A DNA stretch of 64,000 nucleotides from Paenibacillus sp. MBLB1832. GTDB taxonomy: Bacteria; Bacillota; Bacilli; Paenibacillales; NBRC-103111. Shown here piece after piece: positions 1-8,872 of the stretch. Each line of letters starts with the position of its first letter. Within the stretch, counting starts at the first letter, position 1. Location of the stretch: assembly GCF_032271945.1 (NCBI RefSeq), contig NZ_CP130319.1, positions 3,491,001-3,555,000 of the forward strand. The letters run 5' to 3'. The translations under genes were made by a program, and so were the position numbers. The notes below the pieces were generated by a model. The model was given only the letters and a program-made list of their open reading frames with translations, was not told the DNA's origin and made no database searches.

Positions 1-137
1 TCGGGCTGCATGCGAACAGCGGCAACCGCCGCTGCAATCGATAAAATAACCGTGATGATGACTATAAAAATAAGCGTTATGATAATTTTCCCTATTAGTT
101 TTAATATAGCTTTCCATTTCCTGTGTTTCTTCTCGAT
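1..137 (-). CDS. 5' end of a membrane protein, partial, apparent AUC start
   Basis: The minus strand reads about 45 codons before leaving the window. A basic head (EKKHRKWK) is followed by a single hydrophobic helix at residues 15-41. This is the usual N-terminus of a bitopic or secreted-anchored protein, such as a penicillin-binding protein or a cell-wall enzyme, but too little is present to name it. An in-frame TGA lies 5 codons upstream. A good ribosome site (AAGGAG, 147-152) is present, yet no ATG, GTG or TTG follows in this frame before the helix. The only codon at the right distance (9 bases) is ATC at 135-137. The gene is divergent from the histidine kinase gene. A sequencing error is the main alternative. 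Confidence 0.4.
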   Translation of the reverse strand, partial: MEKKHRKWKAILKLIGKIIITLIFIVIITVILSIAAAVAAVRMQP

Positions 138-276
138 AACGTATCACTCCTTTCTTCCTACATGTTTTCGAGGCATCCCTCCTAATTCCTCCCAGTTGTT
201 CGCAATAACCCTCTTGTGCAATCGATTACACCATGCCAAAATAAAACTATTCTTACTTACATGGTTGGAGGATAGC

Positions 277-1629
277 ATGCTCTTTGTTCTTATTGCTCTT
301 TGGAGCATCTCCATTGGTCTTCTGATCGTAGATCCTCGTTCTCGTACGATGCGCTGGATGAGTGCCGTCGCATTTACAGGTGGATCAGGCGCGCTTGCGG
401 CCGTCATTTCAGCCTACCTATTACCTTACTTCCAACAGACTGCCCCCCATTCCTCGGTCGTCACACTGACGTATCGATGGATGAGCGTTAGTTCATTGCT
501 TTCCTATTACGGATTGCCTTACTCGTTCGGCATGCTGGCCTTAGCGTATCAAACCCATTGGCAAAAGCCTTTTGTCCGCACCTGGCTGCCCTTATTTATG
601 CTTGTTCCACCAATCCTTTGCTTACTCTTCACGCATGGGTATACAGAGGAAATGCCAATCGACTTCCCCGTTGTCACGGCTTGGGCTTTTCCTTATATTG
701 CAGTCGGTGCGCTTCTGATTATGCTAAAAAGAGAGCAATTACCTGCCATGAAACGAACGCATTTGTTTACTTGTCTAGCGCTGCTTCCACCCATTCTCTC
801 TGTGGGGGTCCTTAATTACGTCATGCCCAGCTTTGGCTTCTATCGCTTATGGGTTTATCATGTATGGATTTTAGCGTTTGTTGTACCTTTTTTTATTTTT
901 ACGTTTTTCAAATATGGGTTCCTCGGAATTCGCTTGCTCATTGAACGACGAAAACTAGATTCCACGCTGCGCGCCATCACATCAGGCACCGCCATCCTTA
1001 ATCATGCGATTAAGAATGATGTAGGTAAAATGCGCTTGTTCTTGGAGAAAATGCACCAACACGCCATAGAAACTGGACAAAACGAACTTGTTCAGGACAT
1101 TCAAGTTGTCATGAAAGCATCCAGTCATATCCGTGAAATGATTAGCCGCGTCCATGAACAGACTCAGGAACTGCCGCTGCGCTTCACTCAGATCGACATG
1201 ATTCAGCTCATCCATGATGTGCTTGACTCACTCAGATCACATTTAGGTGCTATTCGCGTTCAATTGCAGCTTCCGGACCAACTTAATCTCCGCATAGATC
1301 ACATTCAAGTCACGGAAACATTGACAAACATTTTAATGAATGCGATTGAAGCGATGGGGAGTCAAGGCGAGTTGACGATCTCCGCAATTCCTAATAAAAA
1401 GAATGTCGTTATTCTGATTACAGATACGGGGGCAGGTATGGACAAATCCGTACTGAAACAAGCGGTTGAGCCATTCTTTACCACCAAAGGCGGACAGCGG
1501 AACAACTTTGGACTTGGCCTTGCGTATTGTTATAGCGTGATGAAAAAGCACAAAGGCAGCCTGGAAATAAGCAGTGAATGGGGCGTTGGTACACGCGTTT
1601 ATCTAACTTTTCCAAGTCAGCTTAAGTAA
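277..1629 (+). CDS. membrane sensor histidine kinase, seven-helix input
   Basis: Sensor kinase of a two-component system; it autophosphorylates a histidine and passes the phosphate to the regulator encoded next to it. The 450-residue product starts with about seven hydrophobic helices (residues 1-220) and lacks a large extracellular domain. The dimerisation region carries H243 in the context LNHAIKNDVGK. The ATPase domain has an N box (NILMNAIEAM), a G1 box (DTGAGM) and a G2 box (GLGLAYCYSVMKKH). The reading frame stays open back to position 10, but ATG 277 has the ribosome site TTGGAGGA just upstream and the residues before it overlap the divergent gene's promoter. The regulator gene begins 30 bases downstream, so the two are one operon. 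The signal sensed is unknown. Confidence 0.88.
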   Translation: MLFVLIALWSISIGLLIVDPRSRTMRWMSAVAFTGGSGALAAVISAYLLPYFQQTAPHSSVVTLTYRWMSVSSLLSYYGLPYSFGMLALAYQTHWQKPFVRTWLPLFMLVPPILCLLFTHGYTEEMPIDFPVVTAWAFPYIAVGALLIMLKREQLPAMKRTHLFTCLALLPPILSVGVLNYVMPSFGFYRLWVYHVWILAFVVPFFIFTFFKYGFLGIRLLIERRKLDSTLRAITSGTAILNHAIKNDVGKMRLFLEKMHQHAIETGQNELVQDIQVVMKASSHIREMISRVHEQTQELPLRFTQIDMIQLIHDVLDSLRSHLGAIRVQLQLPDQLNLRIDHIQVTETLTNILMNAIEAMGSQGELTISAIPNKKNVVILITDTGAGMDKSVLKQAVEPFFTTKGGQRNNFGLGLAYCYSVMKKHKGSLEISSEWGVGTRVYLTFPSQLK

Positions 1630-1659
1630 TTGTCATATCGATTGAGAGGAGATTACAGG

Positions 1660-2373
1660 ATGGAACCGATTCGCGTCCTTATTGTTGAAGATGATCCTGA
1701 CTGGCTGCGAGGTCTTACGGATTATTTGCATCGCCAAGGTGATATGAACGTTGTCGCATGCCGCTCAACCGCCGAAACGGCGAGAGCCCTATTGACCACC
1801 GACGAAGCGCTGGCAGATGTCGTTCTCATGGATATTATGCTGCAAAATGAACCGATGGGCATTGAACTCGCGGAGCTTGCTTTTACGATGTGGGGAGCGA
1901 AAGTCATCATGTTAACGTCCATGGAGACGAAGGATTTCATCTTCCGTTCTTTCCAGGCTGGCGCCATCGATTACCAGATCAAATCACAATTCGAAGAGAT
2001 TCCTGGCATTATTCGGGCTGCTCATGCGCGGCAATCTGCCATCAATGCAGCTGTCGCCGAACAGATGCGAGAGGAGTTTCGAAGACTCAAAAAATTGGAG
2101 CTTCAATTCAAAATTAAAGAAGTTCGTGACCTCATCACGCCTACCGAGCTGCAGGTGTTGGATTTGATTGATCAAGGTCACACACAAACGGAAATCGCGA
2201 ACTCTTTCTATATTTCGTTGCGGACGGTTAAAATTCATGTGGGGCATATTCTAAAGAAGTTAGGCAGCCCAAGCAGCAAAGACGCTGCTCAGCTACTGCG
2301 CAGTTTGGGTTTGTTTGATCGAGGAAATGCACAACATGTGGAGACTATCGAGAAAGAAAAATCCAACGATTAG
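1660..2373 (+). CDS. NarL/LuxR-type response regulator
   Basis: DNA-binding response regulator of 237 residues, partner of the kinase gene just upstream. The receiver domain shows the acidic pair D11-D12 and the phosphoacceptor D58 in VVLMDIML. The C-terminal LuxR helix-turn-helix begins LTPTELQVLDLI and includes SLRTVKIHVGHILKKL. A linker rich in charged helix (residues about 125-165) separates the two domains. ATG 1660 was chosen because it follows GAGAGGAG; a TTG 10 codons earlier directly abuts the kinase stop and has no ribosome site. The gene ends tail to tail with the yitT-type gene, overlapping by four bases, and no terminator is visible between them. Confidence 0.87.
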   Translation: MEPIRVLIVEDDPDWLRGLTDYLHRQGDMNVVACRSTAETARALLTTDEALADVVLMDIMLQNEPMGIELAELAFTMWGAKVIMLTSMETKDFIFRSFQAGAIDYQIKSQFEEIPGIIRAAHARQSAINAAVAEQMREEFRRLKKLELQFKIKEVRDLITPTELQVLDLIDQGHTQTEIANSFYISLRTVKIHVGHILKKLGSPSSKDAAQLLRSLGLFDRGNAQHVETIEKEKSND

Positions 2374-3275
2374 TGGATGTCGCGTTTCTTGAATCTTCCG
2401 CCTTTCACATCGTGGATATTGCCAACCGCAAGAAATGCTTTCGGATCCAGCTCATCCACGATGGACTTCAGCTTCGCTTCTTCCAGCCGCGTAATCACAC
2501 AGAAGATGACTTTCTTGTTATCCCCCGAAAATCCGCCTTCGCCTTCCAAATACGTCACACCGCGTCCTAAACGGTCCAAGATCGCTTCCCCAATTTGTCG
2601 AAAGCTGTCGCTGATAATCCAAACCGATTTCGACTCATCAAAACCTTCGATGGTGACATCAATCATTTTATAAGCGATGAAATACGCAATTAATGAGTAC
2701 ATCGCACGATCCCACGAGTAGACGAATCCAGCACTGCCTAGAATGAATAAGTTGAAAAACATCACAATCTCACCTACAGAGAACGGGATCTTCTTCGAGA
2801 CAAGAATCGCAATAATTTCGGTGCCGTCCAGCGACCCTCCGAAACGGATGACCATCCCTACGCCAATGCCAAGAATAATCCCGCCGAATACGGCAGCCAA
2901 TAACGGATCATTCGTCAGCTCTTTCACCGGATGCAGTAAGTACGTACCCACTGACATCACCAGAATGGCGAAAAGCGTTGATAATGCGAACGTTTTTCCG
3001 ATTAGTTTATATCCAATAAATAAGAACGGGATGTTAAGTAAGGTTAAGAACACACCAATTTGAACATGTGACAAATACGATAAAATAATAGAAATCCCCG
3101 TTATGCCTCCATCAATAATCTTGTTAGGCACTAGAAAAATTTCTAGCCCAACTGACATCAACACGGCACCGAGAAATAGAAACAAACCACGCCGAACAAA
3201 CATGCTCTTGGTCATTTTCCGATGCTGCATCTGGATGACTGCTTGTCGTCTTACTTGCACTTGCTCCTTCGCCAT
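2370..3275 (-). CDS. YitT family membrane protein (DUF161 + DUF2179)
   Basis: Integral membrane protein of 301 residues. An N-terminal basic tail is followed by five or six hydrophobic segments (about residues 25-195) of the YitT/DUF161 type, including the glycine-rich stretch GGIILGIGVGMVIRFGGSLDG. A soluble C-terminal DUF2179 domain (about 200-290) contains GRGVTYLEGEGGFSGD. Family members are widespread in Bacillota; transport has been suggested, but no substrate is established. The ATG is preceded by AGGAGGGG. The gene is monocistronic here and convergent with the two-component regulator. Confidence 0.85.
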   Translation of the reverse strand: MAKEQVQVRRQAVIQMQHRKMTKSMFVRRGLFLFLGAVLMSVGLEIFLVPNKIIDGGITGISIILSYLSHVQIGVFLTLLNIPFLFIGYKLIGKTFALSTLFAILVMSVGTYLLHPVKELTNDPLLAAVFGGIILGIGVGMVIRFGGSLDGTEIIAILVSKKIPFSVGEIVMFFNLFILGSAGFVYSWDRAMYSLIAYFIAYKMIDVTIEGFDESKSVWIISDSFRQIGEAILDRLGRGVTYLEGEGGFSGDNKKVIFCVITRLEEAKLKSIVDELDPKAFLAVGNIHDVKGGRFKKRDIH

Positions 3276-3371
3276 TTGTGAGTCCCCTCCTACTCTATTT
3301 ATCTATCTTAAAATATTCTGGAGATAACCACCTTTTTCCTGCCTTCACCGCTCAATTTCATAGAGATACCA

Positions 3372-3400
3372 TCGAATAATGTCGAAATGCATGGTATAAT
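3372..3400 (+). promoter_or_regulatory. extended -10 promoter for the LTA-synthase-like gene
   Basis: A consensus TATAAT at 3395-3400 is preceded by TGG, giving an extended -10 element. No good -35 hexamer lies 17 bases upstream, which is typical of extended -10 promoters. It lies 45 bases before the downstream ATG in an otherwise empty intergenic stretch. Confidence 0.5.
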
Positions 3401-3444
3401 AATGGCTGTTCCACTGCATTCATCTTATTCGTACAGGAGAAACT

Positions 3445-5556
3445 ATGAAACCACATCTTGCACAAGTGTTATTTGAAGTTCGGCGCAGACTGCCCCTCCT
3501 ACTTCTCGCCCTTATTCCCGTTCTGATCATGGAAATCTTGAGCCGCGGGAACTATATTGAAATGATAAGCTGGAGCTACAAACATATTCTGGCGTTGCTT
3601 TTCAATGAATGGATTGTTGTAAGCTTGCTCCTGTTTATGAGCGCAGTCATTGGTAGAACTCGCATCGCTTATTGGGTGATCGCCGTATTGTTAATCATTG
3701 TGGCGCTCATTAGCGGTGTAAAACTCAAAATTTTAGGAGTCCCTTTAACTCCATGGGATCTTGCCGTCGCTGGCGAAGGTTCGGATATGGTGAAGTATAT
3801 TTCTAACATTTTGACAATAAACGTCCTGTCCGTCATCGTAATCTTTATCGTCGGCAGTTATCTATTGCTCTACCGTACATCCATGTTTATTAAAAAAGTA
3901 GCTTTAAAAGAACGAGGAATTCTAGCTGGCATTGCTTTGCTTATGTTCTTGGCAGTTTACACGGATCTGCCGCTGCCCCTTCAGAAATGGTTCGGCATTG
4001 AAGCCGCGGTATGGAATCAAGCTCAGAATACCAAAACAAATGGATATGCATTAGCAACCGTTTTGAACACGAGATCGATGTTCTCTGACAAGCGTGAAGG
4101 CTATGACGATAAAGCCATTGAAGCGATTGTGAATGCTTCGCCACCGCCTGTCAAAGCTGGTGACTCTAGCACGCCGATTAAACCAAATGTCATTGTCATT
4201 TTAAGTGAAGCGTTCTGGGACCCTACCGTTATCCCTGGCGCCAAATTCAGCCAAGACCCGATTCCCTTCTTCCACAAGTTGCAGAAGGAAGGCACAAGCG
4301 GAACGATGCTCTCTCCACAATATGGCGGAGGTACAGCCAACGTGGAATTCGAAGTTCTAACAGGGAACTCGATGCGATTCTTGCCTCAAGGTTCCATTGC
4401 TTACAATCAATACATTTCTAATGAAGTAGATTCGTTAGCGAGTATTTATGCACGTCAAGGCTACACGTCAACGGCGATAAGCCCTTTCTACAATTGGTAT
4501 TTTAACAGTAATAAAATTTATCAAGATTTCGGTTTCTCTAAATATATTCCGATCGAGTATTTCAAGCCTAACTATTCTGGGCCTTATATTGCGGACAGCG
4601 AAGTAGCGGCGAACATAATTCATGCCACCGAGCAAAGCGCTGGATCTGACTTCGTATTTGCCAATACGATGGAAAACCATTTCCATTTCTACCCAGGGAA
4701 ATTCCCGAAAAATACGTTCGACGTCACAGGTAACTTCTCGCCTTCATCTATCGGGATGTTGGAGACGCTAGCGCAAGGTATTAACGGTTCTGACCGTATG
4801 TTGAAAGAATTAGTTGAGTACTATGAGAAAAAAGGCGAGCCAACGATTATCGCGTTCTGGGGCGATCATTTACCAGCGCTGGGCGATGATTATGCAACTT
4901 ACATCGACACAAAGTATATTAGCGGCAAAGATGATCCTGATTTCTTGAAAAAAATGTACAGCGTGCCATTAGTCGTTTGGAACAATATTGACAAGACGCG
5001 CAAAGATCAATTGAACATTAGCCCTTCGTTCCTTGGACCTTACTTGATTGAATTGTCTGGTCAACAAGGCAATTATTACACGAATTTCTTGAGTGCATTG
5101 GCTAAGAAGTATCCCGTCATTCCACCAAAAGATCACTACCAGGAAATGAATATCAAAGGGGAAGATCTGAAAGATTACGAGACGCTTCAATATGATATTT
5201 TGTTCGGAGATCGCCATGCATATAAGGATTACAAAACACCGATTATCGATCCAAAATATATGCTTGGCTTTGGCCCGATTACGTTGGATAAAGTTGAGGC
5301 TGACTCTCTCGATCTATCTGGTCGCAGTAGTATCACGTTGACCGTGCAAGGCAGCAACATCCCTCCATTAGGGTATGTCACCTTGAATGGCAAGCCTTTG
5401 ACAACGACTTGGAAAGACGAGCATACCGCAACAGCTGTCGTTGATGGCGCACTGCTTAAAGCCGGACTTTGGGACATTCAAGTGAATGTGAAAGACTCTA
5501 AAGAAACGATCATTGGAAAATCGAACTCGGTGTCGATTGATATCGGCGGCCGCTAA
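3445..5556 (+). CDS. lipoteichoic-acid-synthase-like sulfatase-fold enzyme with C-terminal TIG-like domain
   Basis: Membrane-anchored phosphoglycerol transferase of the LtaS/alkaline-phosphatase superfamily, 703 residues. Five N-terminal membrane helices (about 15-175) precede the extracellular catalytic domain. Visible catalytic elements are the metal ligand E255 in ILSEAFWDP, the nucleophile T297 in YGGGTANVEFE, H412 in MENHFHF and the metal-binding D474-H475 in FWGDHLP. After the catalytic domain, residues about 605-703 form a beta-rich segment resembling an IPT/TIG or Ig-like domain, which standard LtaS lacks. A ribosome site AGGAGA precedes the ATG. The sequence does not show whether it polymerises glycerol phosphate or decorates another polymer. 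It is a single-gene unit closed by a strong terminator. Confidence 0.85.
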   Translation: MKPHLAQVLFEVRRRLPLLLLALIPVLIMEILSRGNYIEMISWSYKHILALLFNEWIVVSLLLFMSAVIGRTRIAYWVIAVLLIIVALISGVKLKILGVPLTPWDLAVAGEGSDMVKYISNILTINVLSVIVIFIVGSYLLLYRTSMFIKKVALKERGILAGIALLMFLAVYTDLPLPLQKWFGIEAAVWNQAQNTKTNGYALATVLNTRSMFSDKREGYDDKAIEAIVNASPPPVKAGDSSTPIKPNVIVILSEAFWDPTVIPGAKFSQDPIPFFHKLQKEGTSGTMLSPQYGGGTANVEFEVLTGNSMRFLPQGSIAYNQYISNEVDSLASIYARQGYTSTAISPFYNWYFNSNKIYQDFGFSKYIPIEYFKPNYSGPYIADSEVAANIIHATEQSAGSDFVFANTMENHFHFYPGKFPKNTFDVTGNFSPSSIGMLETLAQGINGSDRMLKELVEYYEKKGEPTIIAFWGDHLPALGDDYATYIDTKYISGKDDPDFLKKMYSVPLVVWNNIDKTRKDQLNISPSFLGPYLIELSGQQGNYYTNFLSALAKKYPVIPPKDHYQEMNIKGEDLKDYETLQYDILFGDRHAYKDYKTPIIDPKYMLGFGPITLDKVEADSLDLSGRSSITLTVQGSNIPPLGYVTLNGKPLTTTWKDEHTATAVVDGALLKAGLWDIQVNVKDSKETIIGKSNSVSIDIGGR

Positions 5557-5567
5557 AATGATACACA

Positions 5568-5607
5568 AAAGAGCCCTTTATTCTCTAGTTGAGAATGAGG
5601 GCTCTTT
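5568..5607. terminator. bidirectional terminator between convergent genes
   Basis: A 17-base stem (AAAGAGCCCTTTATTCTC pairing with the mirrored sequence) with a five-base loop, flanked by A and T runs on either side. It serves the LTA-synthase-like gene on the plus strand and probably the Gfo/Idh gene on the minus strand. Confidence 0.9.
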
Positions 5608-5632
5608 GCTGATCGCTTATTTTATTCGAAGC

Positions 5633-6652
5633 TTACAGATTAATAATTTTACCCGTCGCTTCGGATTCGAATGCAGCCAAAATGACTTTCAGCGCGCGGT
5701 AGCCTTCTTCACCAGAAATGCGCGGTTCTTGGCCGTTCACAATGCATGCGACGAACTCGTCGATAACACCGCTAGTTGTTTGTTTCTCATTCGTTGCTAC
5801 TTGACCCACTTTGTAACGCTCTACGGTGCCATCACGAAGCTCAACGATTACTTGATCGTTCGGATCTGTATCAATTTTGATAACGCCATTCTCACACCAG
5901 AGAACCGTTGAGTTGTCTTGACCTTTGTAGTACGTCCAGCTCGCAACCAAAGAACCTGTTGCACCGCTTTTCATGCGAAGCAAGCATGTTGCGTTATCGT
6001 CAATGTCTGTACCTTCTTTATGCAGGGTACCTACGAACGCGGCAACTTGTGCCACTTCATCATCCAACAGCCAACGGATCAAGTCGGATTTGTGAACGCC
6101 AAGATCGCCCATTGCGCCCATCAGCGCTTCTTCTTTACGGAAGAACCAGCTCTCACGTCCGTCAACGCTCCAGCCTTCAGGACCTGGGTGACCGAACGAT
6201 GTGCGGAACGTAAGTACTTTGCCAAGCTTGCCCGACGTCAAGATTTCTTTTGCTTTCACAGACGGAGGCATCAAGCGTTGGTTGTGGCCAACCATCAGGA
6301 AAACACCATTTTTCTTCGCAGCTTCGATCATAGCCTCCGATTCAGCAGCGGAAGTTGCCATCGGTTTCTCAACAAGCACGTGAGCGCCCGCATTTGCCGC
6401 GGCAATCGAGATTTCAGCATGCAAATAGTTAGGTGTACATACGCTTACCGCGTCAACTTTTTCGGCTTTTAGCATATCCACATAATTGCTGTACGCTTTA
6501 CCGCCATGAAGTTCTGCATAATGCTGTGCTCTTTCGATCACAGGATCAACAAAAGCAACCAGCTCAACATTGGCATTCAATGCGTATTCTGGGATATGAC
6601 GATGTTTGGAAATGGAACCACAGCCGATAACGGCAACTTTAATTTTGCTCAT
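5633..6652 (-). CDS. Gfo/Idh/MocA family NAD-dependent sugar oxidoreductase
   Basis: Dehydrogenase of 339 residues with an N-terminal Rossmann fold (VIGCGSISKHRHIPE) and the family's EKP signature (VLVEKPMA, about residues 92-99) holding the catalytic lysine. The second half is the usual beta-sheet dimerisation and substrate domain. The ATG is preceded by GAGGAG. It is the second gene of a two-gene unit behind a TIM-barrel isomerase-like gene, with a divergent AraC regulator, an arrangement typical of inositol or keto-sugar catabolism. The substrate cannot be told from sequence alone. Confidence 0.87.
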   Translation of the reverse strand: MSKIKVAVIGCGSISKHRHIPEYALNANVELVAFVDPVIERAQHYAELHGGKAYSNYVDMLKAEKVDAVSVCTPNYLHAEISIAAANAGAHVLVEKPMATSAAESEAMIEAAKKNGVFLMVGHNQRLMPPSVKAKEILTSGKLGKVLTFRTSFGHPGPEGWSVDGRESWFFRKEEALMGAMGDLGVHKSDLIRWLLDDEVAQVAAFVGTLHKEGTDIDDNATCLLRMKSGATGSLVASWTYYKGQDNSTVLWCENGVIKIDTDPNDQVIVELRDGTVERYKVGQVATNEKQTTSGVIDEFVACIVNGQEPRISGEEGYRALKVILAAFESEATGKIINL

Positions 6653-6689
6653 GCGTGAAATGCTCCTCTATTATGAATTAATGAATGAA

Positions 6690-7460
6690 TTAGTTATGAA
6701 CGTTCAGGTAGTTCTCTTTTACCCAGTTGAAGCTGTTTTCAATGCTAGTTAGAGGTGCTTTCTGACAGTGATCTTGTTCCACTACTAGCCATTCTACGCC
6801 AGCTTTTTCAGCAGCTTGAATCACTTCTGGAAGCGGAACTTCACCAAGCCCTAGCTCCAATGTAACCAATTTCCCTTCTTCATCTCTGGAGAAATCCTTG
6901 AAGTGAACTAGCGGCAGACGGCCAGCATATTTCGCAATATAGGCAAGAGGATCTTGACCCGCGAATTTCACCCAGCACACGTCCATTTCCACTTTGATGG
7001 CATCGTTACCCGCATACATCGCATCAAAAACGAACTCATCTTCCACTTTATAATGGAATTCGAAATCGTGGTTATGGTAAAGGAATTGAAGGCCTTGCTT
7101 TTGGGTTTCAACCGCTAATGCTTGGCATTCTGCGATCAGTGCTTTCCATTGATCAACGGATTCACGCTCTTCTGCACCAACGTATGGACAAATCGCATAT
7201 TTCGCACCGATCGTTTTCAAGTAATCAATCTCACCTTGGAAGTCATTACGGAATCTTTCCAAGCTAATGTGGCTTCCGAAAGCTTTCAAACCAAGCTCAT
7301 CAAGAAGCCCTTTCAATTGCTCAGCTGGCATCCCGTAGTACCCTGCGAACTCAACACCTTCATATCCTAACTTAGCAACATGACGAAGTGTTCCTTCCAT
7401 GTCACGTGCCATATCATCTCTAAGTGTGTACAATTGAAGACCTATTCCTAAACGTCCCAT
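6690..7460 (-). CDS. sugar phosphate isomerase/epimerase (xylose-isomerase-like TIM barrel)
   Basis: A 256-residue AP-endonuclease-2/xylose-isomerase-like TIM barrel, as in IolE/IolH-type sugar enzymes. It begins GIGLQLYTLRDDM and contains the metal-ligand stretches YHNHDFEF, VEMDVCWVKFAG and LVHFKDF, plus a late E in VVEQDHC. The frame is open 28 codons further upstream (GTG 7544), but ATG 7460 has the ribosome site AAGAGGCG and gives the standard family start. It precedes the Gfo/Idh gene by about 37 bases; the two probably act in sequence on one sugar or cyclitol. The true reaction is unassigned. Confidence 0.83.
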   Translation of the reverse strand: MGRLGIGLQLYTLRDDMARDMEGTLRHVAKLGYEGVEFAGYYGMPAEQLKGLLDELGLKAFGSHISLERFRNDFQGEIDYLKTIGAKYAICPYVGAEERESVDQWKALIAECQALAVETQKQGLQFLYHNHDFEFHYKVEDEFVFDAMYAGNDAIKVEMDVCWVKFAGQDPLAYIAKYAGRLPLVHFKDFSRDEEGKLVTLELGLGEVPLPEVIQAAEKAGVEWLVVEQDHCQKAPLTSIENSFNWVKENYLNVHN

Positions 7461-7589
7461 TTGTTCGCCTCTTTTCATAGAATGAATTCGTTTAATTGAA
7501 CCTAACACTAGTATAAACGAGATTGGCCTATTTTGACCATTCACGATATAATTAAAACATCTCTTATTTGGCTACGAAAGGCGAACCTT
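7461..7589. promoter_or_regulatory. divergent promoter region, AraC gene versus sugar operon
   Basis: The 129-base divergent gap contains a TATAAT (7547-7552) with TTGGCC 18 bases upstream, facing the AraC gene. On the minus strand TATACT (7512-7517) faces the isomerase gene with a poor -35, as expected of an activator-dependent promoter. No clear direct-repeat operator was identified by eye. Confidence 0.4.
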
Positions 7590-8390
7590 ATGCATGCAGA
7601 ACTATTAACTTGCGGCTATTCTTTTCACATGGAGCCGTTCTATAACAGTGCAAAATCTGGACTTCAAACTTATCTTTTTCGATTACAAACCGAAGGCAGC
7701 TGTGAAGCACTTGTTGACGGCCGCATGGTCCCGATTGAAGCTGGTACATTGCTATTATTCCCGCCAGGGGCGCCATACGAATTACGCATTGAACAGGAAT
7801 CCGCGCAACCCGATCTCAAAATCGCCAGCGGCGATTATTACTTATTTTGCAAAGGGGACTGGATTGATGCCTGGTGGAGCCGCAGCGCCAAGCCGACCTG
7901 CAGCCGCATTGATTTAGATCCTCGATTAATCTCTCTGTGGCGGCAAATGATTCTTGAGAAACGGAGAATGGAAGAGGAAAACGTGGAGCTTAGCGGATAC
8001 TTGCTGCAAGCGCTATGCGTTTCGCTGGAGCGTGCGGCGACAGAAACCTTCACCTTGCAGGGACGCCCGTTTACTGGCACACGAATGAAGCGGTTTATTG
8101 AAGCGCATGCGACCGCGGCGTTTAAAGTTGAGGATGTAGCGGAGCACGTTGGGCTCAGCATTTCTCGGGCCGTTCATTTATTCAAAGAGTACTTCGGGAA
8201 AACAATGATCCAATACGCGACCGAAGTTCGCTTAACCAGCGCGGTTGAACGCATGCGCGACGGCTCGATGTCCCTCGAACAAATTGCTTTAAGCTGCGGC
8301 TTCGGCTCTTATCCTTATTTTCACCGTGCGTTTAAAAATCGATTCGGCATCTCGCCAAAGACGTACCGTCAACAGATGCATCACACGTAA
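7590..8390 (+). CDS. AraC-family transcriptional regulator with N-terminal cupin
   Basis: A 266-residue regulator. The first 150 residues form a cupin-like sugar-binding domain (EGSCEALVDGRMVPI, LLFPPGAPYEL). The C-terminal double helix-turn-helix starts near residue 170 (VEDVAEHVGLSISRAVHLFKEYF) and ends with the AraC signature region (IALSCGFGSYPYFHRAFKNRF). ATG 7590 is preceded by AAAGGCGAAC; an in-frame upstream start at 7533 has no ribosome site. Its divergent position implies that it activates the isomerase and Gfo/Idh operon in response to the relevant sugar. Confidence 0.87.
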   Translation: MHAELLTCGYSFHMEPFYNSAKSGLQTYLFRLQTEGSCEALVDGRMVPIEAGTLLLFPPGAPYELRIEQESAQPDLKIASGDYYLFCKGDWIDAWWSRSAKPTCSRIDLDPRLISLWRQMILEKRRMEEENVELSGYLLQALCVSLERAATETFTLQGRPFTGTRMKRFIEAHATAAFKVEDVAEHVGLSISRAVHLFKEYFGKTMIQYATEVRLTSAVERMRDGSMSLEQIALSCGFGSYPYFHRAFKNRFGISPKTYRQQMHHT

Positions 8391-8593
8391 TTGCACCAAT
8401 AAATTTCACAAAATATTCAATTTTTCATTGAAAAACATGAAACAAATCCGCAATCTCATCCGTATTGTCTATATAGAAGAATTTACATAGCAAACTCGCT
8501 TTTTTGTCTTAAAATTGTAAAACTATTTTAAGGTTCTATTAATAATATTCCGATATGCTAGAGGCATATCCAATTCTTAGGATGGTGGAACTC

Positions 8594-8821
8594 ATGAAAA
8601 TGTTTATTACGATTCACAACAAACCTGTGCCCGTATACTCCGATGAGAAAAATAGAAAGAAATTCAATCTGCTGAAATCCGCACTTGAGGCGAAAGTAAC
8701 GAAGGGCAGAGCTACCCTGAAGAAATGCTTGGATTCGATCATCTCGATCGAGATTGTTGGCTGTGAAGCGATCCTTCACTCCTTGAATGAACGCGACTCA
8801 CTCGCGTTATCTCTCTATTAA
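8594..8821 (+). CDS. small hypothetical protein, 75 residues
   Basis: Short basic, helix-rich protein (MKMFITIHNKPVPVYS...) with no recognised domain. ATG 8594 follows GGTGGAAC. The gene has its own AT-rich upstream region with a possible promoter (TTGTAA-17-ATTAAT near 8514-8542) and a 7-base-pair hairpin at 8552-8570. It is closed by a strong terminator, which supports it being a real single gene. Function unknown. Confidence 0.55.
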   Translation: MKMFITIHNKPVPVYSDEKNRKKFNLLKSALEAKVTKGRATLKKCLDSIISIEIVGCEAILHSLNERDSLALSLY

Positions 8822-8860
8822 AAAAAGCCTGAAATCCAATGGATTTCAGGCTTTTTTACT
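8822..8860. terminator. bidirectional terminator
   Basis: GCCTGAAATCC, loop AAT, GGATTTCAGGC (8827-8851), with an A run before and a T run after. It lies between the small plus-strand gene and the convergent DinB gene. Confidence 0.9.
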
Positions 8861-8872
8861 TATTAACACTTT

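Noticed and set aside
10-276. Upstream extension of the histidine kinase frame
   Set aside because: It overlaps the divergent gene's ribosome site and coding start, and ATG 277 has a clear ribosome site.
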